Shown here: positions 60,329-64,000 of the stretch, piece after piece
Layout of the letters: every line of letters begins with the position of its first letter
Numbering within the stretch: position 1 is the stretch's first letter
Source: Peptoniphilus_A hominis
GTDB taxonomy: Bacteria; Bacillota; Clostridia; Tissierellales; Peptoniphilaceae
Direction of reading: 5' to 3'
Assembly: GCF_040096015.1 (NCBI RefSeq)
Contig: NZ_JBBMFO010000004.1
Span: 14,092 to 78,091 of the forward strand
Length of the DNA: 64,000 nucleotides
The notes under the pieces: generated by a model
The model's database searches: none
Seen by the model: only the letters and a program-made list of their open reading frames with translations
What the model was told of the DNA's origin: nothing
Program-made: the position numbers and the translations under genes

Positions 60329-60976
60329 ATGAATGGAAATTATTTAGAATTAAATGTATTTTTCGACATCATTGGCACCATTGCCTTTGCAATTTCTGGT
60401 GCCATACTTGGATGCAGAAAGAAGATGGACATACTAGGTGTAATCGTTTTAGGTCTAGTGACTGCTCTTGGAGGTGGATTCATTCGCGACCTAGTCCTTG
60501 GAATAACACCGCCAAAGATGTTCCAAAATTCAACTAACGCAATAATATCCACTGTCTTTTCGATTTTGGTCTTTATCTTTTATTCACTTAAGCAGGACTT
60601 CGAAAACAGCCATTGGATGAAATTTATGAATAAATTTATGATTATAACAGACACCATTGGTCTTGCCTCCTTTACCATAACGGGAATGGCGACAGCAATC
60701 TCCCTTGGCTATGACAAAAAATTTCTTTTGATCTTTGTGGGATCAATTACTGGCGTTGGTGGCGGAATGATTCGAGATGTCTTGGCAGGGACTATTCCCT
60801 TTATCTTTCGAGAGCAAATTTACGCTGGCGCCTGCATACTTGGTGCCACAACTTTTATAATAGCAAGACATTTTTGTAACTATCAAATTTCAATGGTCAT
60901 ATGCTTTTTTGCAGTTTTAATCATCAGGCTTTTGGCTGTAAAGAAAAATTGGAATTTGCCGAGAATAAAAAATTAG
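60329..60976 (+). CDS. TRIC/UPF0126-type membrane channel protein
   Basis: 215 residues, seven TM segments in two homologous halves (IIGTIAFAISGAILGCRKKMDILGVIVLGLVTALGGGFIRDLVLG, and from about 95 a similar unit ending in GGGMIRDVLAGTIPFIF). Prokaryotic TRIC-type cation channels and YicG glycine-transport relatives belong here. No Shine-Dalgarno is visible before 60329 and no in-frame start exists further up, so the mRNA may be leaderless. Nine bp before the next gene. Confidence 0.88.
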   Translation: MNGNYLELNVFFDIIGTIAFAISGAILGCRKKMDILGVIVLGLVTALGGGFIRDLVLGITPPKMFQNSTNAIISTVFSILVFIFYSLKQDFENSHWMKFMNKFMIITDTIGLASFTITGMATAISLGYDKKFLLIFVGSITGVGGGMIRDVLAGTIPFIFREQIYAGACILGATTFIIARHFCNYQISMVICFFAVLIIRLLAVKKNWNLPRIKN

Positions 60977-60985
60977 GAGGGAAAA

Positions 60986-61297
60986 ATGGCAGTAGCAGAA
61001 TTAACACTTGTACCTATTGGAACAGAAAAGACATCTGTAAGTAAGTACATAGCAGGTGCCCTTGATGCAATTGGAGAAGTGGAAGGACTAACTTATGAAC
61101 TAAACCCCATGGGCACAGTTATATCTCACAAGGATCTTTCAGTTTTATATGAAGTAATAAGAAGGATGCAGGAGTCTGTCTTTGAGGCTGGAGCAAATAG
61201 AGTTTACTCTGTTGTAAAAATCGACGACAGACGCGACAAGGACTACACTTTTAAGGATAAAGTCGTATCCGTTAATGAAAAGAGAAAAAATAAATAG
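60986..61297 (+). CDS. MTH1187-type thiamine-binding-like protein
   Basis: 103 residues of the MTH1187/YqgV family. ELTLVPIGTEKTSVSKYIAGALDAI at the start, YELNPMGTVI and a VYSVVKIDDRRDK end. The family binds thiamine or derivatives; its task is not settled. AGGAGGG precedes the start. Co-transcribed with the TRIC gene. Confidence 0.9.
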   Translation: MAVAELTLVPIGTEKTSVSKYIAGALDAIGEVEGLTYELNPMGTVISHKDLSVLYEVIRRMQESVFEAGANRVYSVVKIDDRRDKDYTFKDKVVSVNEKRKNK

Positions 61298-61309
61298 TTA
61301 TAAAAAATT

Positions 61310-61336
61310 AAGCCTCATCAGTGATGGGGCTTTTGA
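61310..61336 (+). terminator. Terminator of the TRIC/thiamine-binding operon
   Basis: AGCCTCATC, AGT loop, GATGGGGCT, then TTTT. Confidence 0.85.
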
Positions 61337-61376
61337 TAAATTAATTTGAATAAAAAATTTTTATGGAGGAGGAAAT

Positions 61377-62339
61377 ATGTACGAAGGATTTTTAACTGAT
61401 GTCAAAGGAATTAAACTTGGTCACGCAGAAGATGATGTCGCCCTAACTGGTACAAGTGTAGTCTTGTGCGAAGATGGTTTTACTGCAGGTGTTGATGTTC
61501 GTGGTGCTGGACCTGGCACTCGTGAAACTGATCTTCTAAGGGCAGAAAATTTAGTTCAAAAGGTCCACGGGGTTTTCTTAACTGGCGGCTCTGCCTATGG
61601 TCTTGATGTTGGCGGCGGCATAATGAAATTTTTGGAAGAAAAAAATGCGGGCTTTGATGTGGGTGTGGGCGTAGTCCCCATAGTTCCTGGTGCTGTCCTA
61701 TTTGACCTGGCTCTAGGTGATGCCAAAGTTCGACCCGACTTTAAGATGGGCTATGAGGCTGCAAAGTCTGCAAGAGAAAAAGATGAAACAGAGGGTAATT
61801 TCGGTGCAGGTTGTGGCGCAAGCGTTGGAAAAATTTTGGGCAATGACTTTGCCATGAAGTCAGGCATAGGTCAGTCATCAATAAAAGTTGGTGACCTCGT
61901 CGTGTCATCTATTGTCGCCCTAAATGCTCTTGGAGATATTTTTGACTATGAAGCTGGAAAAAGAATCGGTGGAGTTTATGACAGGGCAAATAAAAAGTTT
62001 TTAGACACAAATAGTCTTTACGAAAAGAGCTTAAACGATTATAATCAATTTAGCCCAGCCAACACAACTATATCTGTCATAGCGACAAATGCAAGGCTAA
62101 CAAAGGCAAACTGTAACAAGATCTCACAAATGGCTCATGATGGTTATGGAAGAAGTATAAATCCAGTCCATACCATGAACGATGGAGATACTATTTTTAC
62201 ACTTGCAAGTGGCGAAGTTGATGCAGATATAAACTTAGTGGGAATACTTGCGGCAAAGACAATTTCTAGGTCTATTGCCAATGCAATTTATTCAGCAAAA
62301 GATTCCGGCGGGCTAGTAAGTTATAACAGCATCAAATAA
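61377..62339 (+). CDS. P1/S58-family peptidase (DmpA-like aminopeptidase)
   Basis: 320 residues of the self-processing N-terminal nucleophile family. VRGAGPGTRETDLL near the start, LTGGSAYGLDVGGGIMKFLEE and GNFGAGCGASVGK in the middle, and FSPANTTISVIATNARLTK (about 222-240), where the chain would be cut before the catalytic Thr. Members release N-terminal residues, including beta-amino or D-amino acids. GGAGGAA precedes the start. Followed by the ECF gene after 47 bp. Confidence 0.88.
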   Translation: MYEGFLTDVKGIKLGHAEDDVALTGTSVVLCEDGFTAGVDVRGAGPGTRETDLLRAENLVQKVHGVFLTGGSAYGLDVGGGIMKFLEEKNAGFDVGVGVVPIVPGAVLFDLALGDAKVRPDFKMGYEAAKSAREKDETEGNFGAGCGASVGKILGNDFAMKSGIGQSSIKVGDLVVSSIVALNALGDIFDYEAGKRIGGVYDRANKKFLDTNSLYEKSLNDYNQFSPANTTISVIATNARLTKANCNKISQMAHDGYGRSINPVHTMNDGDTIFTLASGEVDADINLVGILAAKTISRSIANAIYSAKDSGGLVSYNSIK

Positions 62340-62386
62340 TTTTGATGCATGAAGGGTATCTTTATGAACCCTATCTGGAGGTAAAA

Positions 62387-63136
62387 ATGAATAAAACTAC
62401 TGACCGTAACAGAAAGCTAGTAATAGCTGCTATGCTTGGTGCAATCACAGTTGTATTAAGTCTAACTCCCCTTGGACTTATTCCACTTGGAGTTATCAAC
62501 GCCACAACTATGCACATACCTGTAATAATTGCAGCTATAGCTGAAGGCCCTATTGTGGGCGCACTTGTTGGACTTATATTTGGAGTGTCCTCTCTCTTAA
62601 ATGCAATTTTAAGAAACGCAAGTCCCGTTGCCTTTGTCTTCTACAATCCACTTATTTCAGTTGTGCCTAGAGTTTTAATTGGTATAACTTCTTATTACTC
62701 TTACACAGCAATGAAAAAGCTTGAAGACAAAAATTTGAGAAATCTTACAAAAGTTTTGTGGGGACTTGTTTCAATATTCTTGGCATTCCTACTTTATAAG
62801 AACATAACTGGCGATGGCTCAACTTTAAATATTACTTTTGTAGTAATACTTCTACTTCTTTGCCTTGGCTTTTTAGTTTATTCCTTTAAGTCAAGCGAAA
62901 AGGACTTCCCTATTGCCATAGGTGCCTTTGTAGGTTCCATGACTAATACAATATTAGTCCTTGGAGAAATTTATCTAATCTATGCAAAGAGATATGTAGA
63001 AGCCCTAAATATCCCAATGGAAAGTGCAAAGTCAGCAATCCTCGGTGTCTCTGTGACATCAGGCATACCTGAAGCAATACTTTCTGTTATTATCACTACT
63101 GCAGTTATAAAAGCTTTGAAAGCAAGGAAGGGTTAA
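62387..63136 (+). CDS. panT: ECF transporter S component, probably for pantothenate
   Basis: 249 residues, about seven hydrophobic segments. The N-terminal KLVIAAMLGAITVVLSLTPLGLIP and TTMHIPVIIAAIAEGPIVGALVGLIFGVSS are typical of the S-component group that includes PanT. I name it from the family look and from the next gene, a CoaX homologue; the substrate is not proved. Start at 62387 follows TGGAGG; a longer frame has no ribosome site. An AGGGT/ACCCT stem lies just upstream (62352-62371). Confidence 0.75.
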   Translation: MNKTTDRNRKLVIAAMLGAITVVLSLTPLGLIPLGVINATTMHIPVIIAAIAEGPIVGALVGLIFGVSSLLNAILRNASPVAFVFYNPLISVVPRVLIGITSYYSYTAMKKLEDKNLRNLTKVLWGLVSIFLAFLLYKNITGDGSTLNITFVVILLLLCLGFLVYSFKSSEKDFPIAIGAFVGSMTNTILVLGEIYLIYAKRYVEALNIPMESAKSAILGVSVTSGIPEAILSVIITTAVIKALKARKG

Positions 63137-63137
63137 T

Positions 63138-63920
63138 ATGTTACTTGCAATTGATATAAACAATAAAAATACCAATTTTGGCATATTTGAAGATGAAAGA
63201 CTTGTCACGAAATTTTCTATAATGACTGACAAAAATAGGTCCACTGAAGAAATTAAGCTAACTATTAAGCTTATACTCATGGACAAAAAAATAGATTTAT
63301 CTGACATATCTGACATCATACTTTCATCAGTTGTGCCTGAACTTAATTCAAGCTACGATATCATTTCAAGAGACATACTTGGCAAGAGTCCCATGGTTAT
63401 TTCTGCTGGAGTGAAAACTGGTTTAAATATAAAATGTGAAAGCCCAAGAGAAGTTGGCACAGACAGAATAATAAGGGCAGTGGCAGCAACTCAAAGATAC
63501 AGAGAAAATATAATAATAATTTCTGCATCATCAGTTACCACTATTGACTATATCAATGCAAAAAAAGAATTTATGGGAGGATTAATTCTTCCAGGCATTA
63601 GCCTTCTCCAAGATTCACTAGTTAGGGGTTCAGCAAAACTTCCCCTAGTAGAAATAAAAAAGCCAGAAGATATAATTGGCAAGAATACAGAAAAGGCAAT
63701 TCAAAGAGGGATTTACTTTGGCTATAGAAAGGCTGTCCTTGGAATAGTTGATGAAATAATAAAGACCTATTCCCTCAATAAAAATAATACAAAAATTTTA
63801 ACCACTGGTGCCATGGCAGGTCTTCTTGAAAATGAAATTTATGCCATGGAAGAAGATCAGGCACTGGGAATATTTGGCTTAAAAATAATTTATGACTTAA
63901 ACAAAAATAAGGCTTCCTGA
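63138..63920 (+). CDS. coaX: Type III pantothenate kinase homologue with altered active site
   Basis: 260 residues, clearly of the CoaX/ASKHA family (MLLAIDINNKNTNFGIFED, VPELN, EVGTDRIIRAVAA, GGLILPGI). Canonical residues D6 and D109 (GTDR) are present. The first loop reads DINNKNTN, two residues longer than DxGNTN, and the usual DFGTATT is SASSVTT (129-135), losing the Asp, Gly and Thr that bind phosphate and metal. It may be a weak or inactive kinase, perhaps a regulator. AAGGAAGG precedes the start, one base after the previous stop. Confidence 0.85.
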   Translation: MLLAIDINNKNTNFGIFEDERLVTKFSIMTDKNRSTEEIKLTIKLILMDKKIDLSDISDIILSSVVPELNSSYDIISRDILGKSPMVISAGVKTGLNIKCESPREVGTDRIIRAVAATQRYRENIIIISASSVTTIDYINAKKEFMGGLILPGISLLQDSLVRGSAKLPLVEIKKPEDIIGKNTEKAIQRGIYFGYRKAVLGIVDEIIKTYSLNKNNTKILTTGAMAGLLENEIYAMEEDQALGIFGLKIIYDLNKNKAS

Positions 63921-64000
63921 TTGTGAAGTGAACCCGTAAACACGGAACAAATTTAATATTATATTAAGCGGAATGTAACCTATAATTTATAGGGGACATT
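63921..64000. other. Unassigned 80-base tail
   Basis: No gene begins here within the window. It contains two small stems, CCGT-AAAC-ACGG (63934-63945) and CCTATAA/TTATAGG-like (about 63980-63994). They might be the start of a structured leader for the gene outside the window. Confidence 0.3.

Overview
The window looks like chromosome of a low-G+C, Gram-positive, strictly anaerobic Firmicute. The best fit is the Tissierellia/Peptoniphilaceae group (Peptoniphilus/Anaerococcus-type cocci), but I infer this from gene content and base composition and the genus is not settled. Supporting points are AAGGAGG-type ribosome sites, TTGACA/TATAAT-type promoters, strong stem-plus-T terminators, an NADH/ferredoxin-type [FeFe]-hydrogenase operon, an NAD-type glutamate dehydrogenase suited to amino-acid fermentation, an SLH-domain S-layer protein, several secreted stalk-domain proteins and vitamin uptake by ECF transporters.

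Layout. 0-2 kb: cell-division genes ftsE-ftsX and the start of a secreted PcsB/EnvC-type hydrolase. 2.1-3.4 kb: a CofE-like protein of unknown role. 3.4-8 kb: four-gene [FeFe]-hydrogenase operon. 8.0-18.7 kb: a catabolic/transport block bracketed by a 28-bp direct repeat. It begins with an ORF-less group IIC-like intron sitting behind a terminator and carries two operons with LysR and Lrp regulators. 18.7-31.7 kb: core metabolism and maintenance (glutamate dehydrogenase, YitT, CPBP protease, 5-formyl-THF cycloligase, AddB-like nuclease, RluA, Xaa-Pro peptidase, MATE pump, thioredoxin reductase). 31.7-35.5 kb: a five-gene cassette (sigma factor, amidase, DUF1659, DUF2922, YvrJ) inside nested inverted copies of a strongly structured repeat. 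36.4-39.1 kb: S-layer gene. 39.8-42.7 kb: toxin-antitoxin/Fic cluster plus a minisatellite. 42.7-52.4 kb: class-V aminotransferase, secreted glutaredoxin, riboflavin uptake under an FMN riboswitch, L,D-transpeptidase, tRNA-Leu, a second DinJ/YafQ pair, stalk-domain proteins and a C39-like peptidase. 52.5-60.2 kb: folC, valS with a T-box leader, a small protein with three exact copies of the IGGADGPT motif, trpS, a second CPBP protease and an SAH/MTA deaminase-like enzyme. 60.3-63.9 kb: TRIC-type channel, thiamine-binding-like protein, P1-family peptidase, and a putative pantothenate transporter next to a CoaX homologue that lacks key residues.

How it fits together. The hydrogenase operon and glutamate dehydrogenase fit disposal of reductant from amino-acid fermentation. 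The 8-18.7 kb block adds uptake and breakdown of peptides and nitrogenous or carboxylic compounds. The most promising undescribed systems are two. The first is the sigma-factor cassette: its layout (sigma factor, cell-wall amidase, holin-like one-helix protein, two tiny proteins) resembles sigma-controlled lysis/release loci, and its flanking inverted repeats could allow inversion. The second is the small membrane protein with a 26-residue repeat built on the Na+-decarboxylase region IIIa motif. The dispersed repeat family itself shows compensatory base changes that support conserved hairpins.
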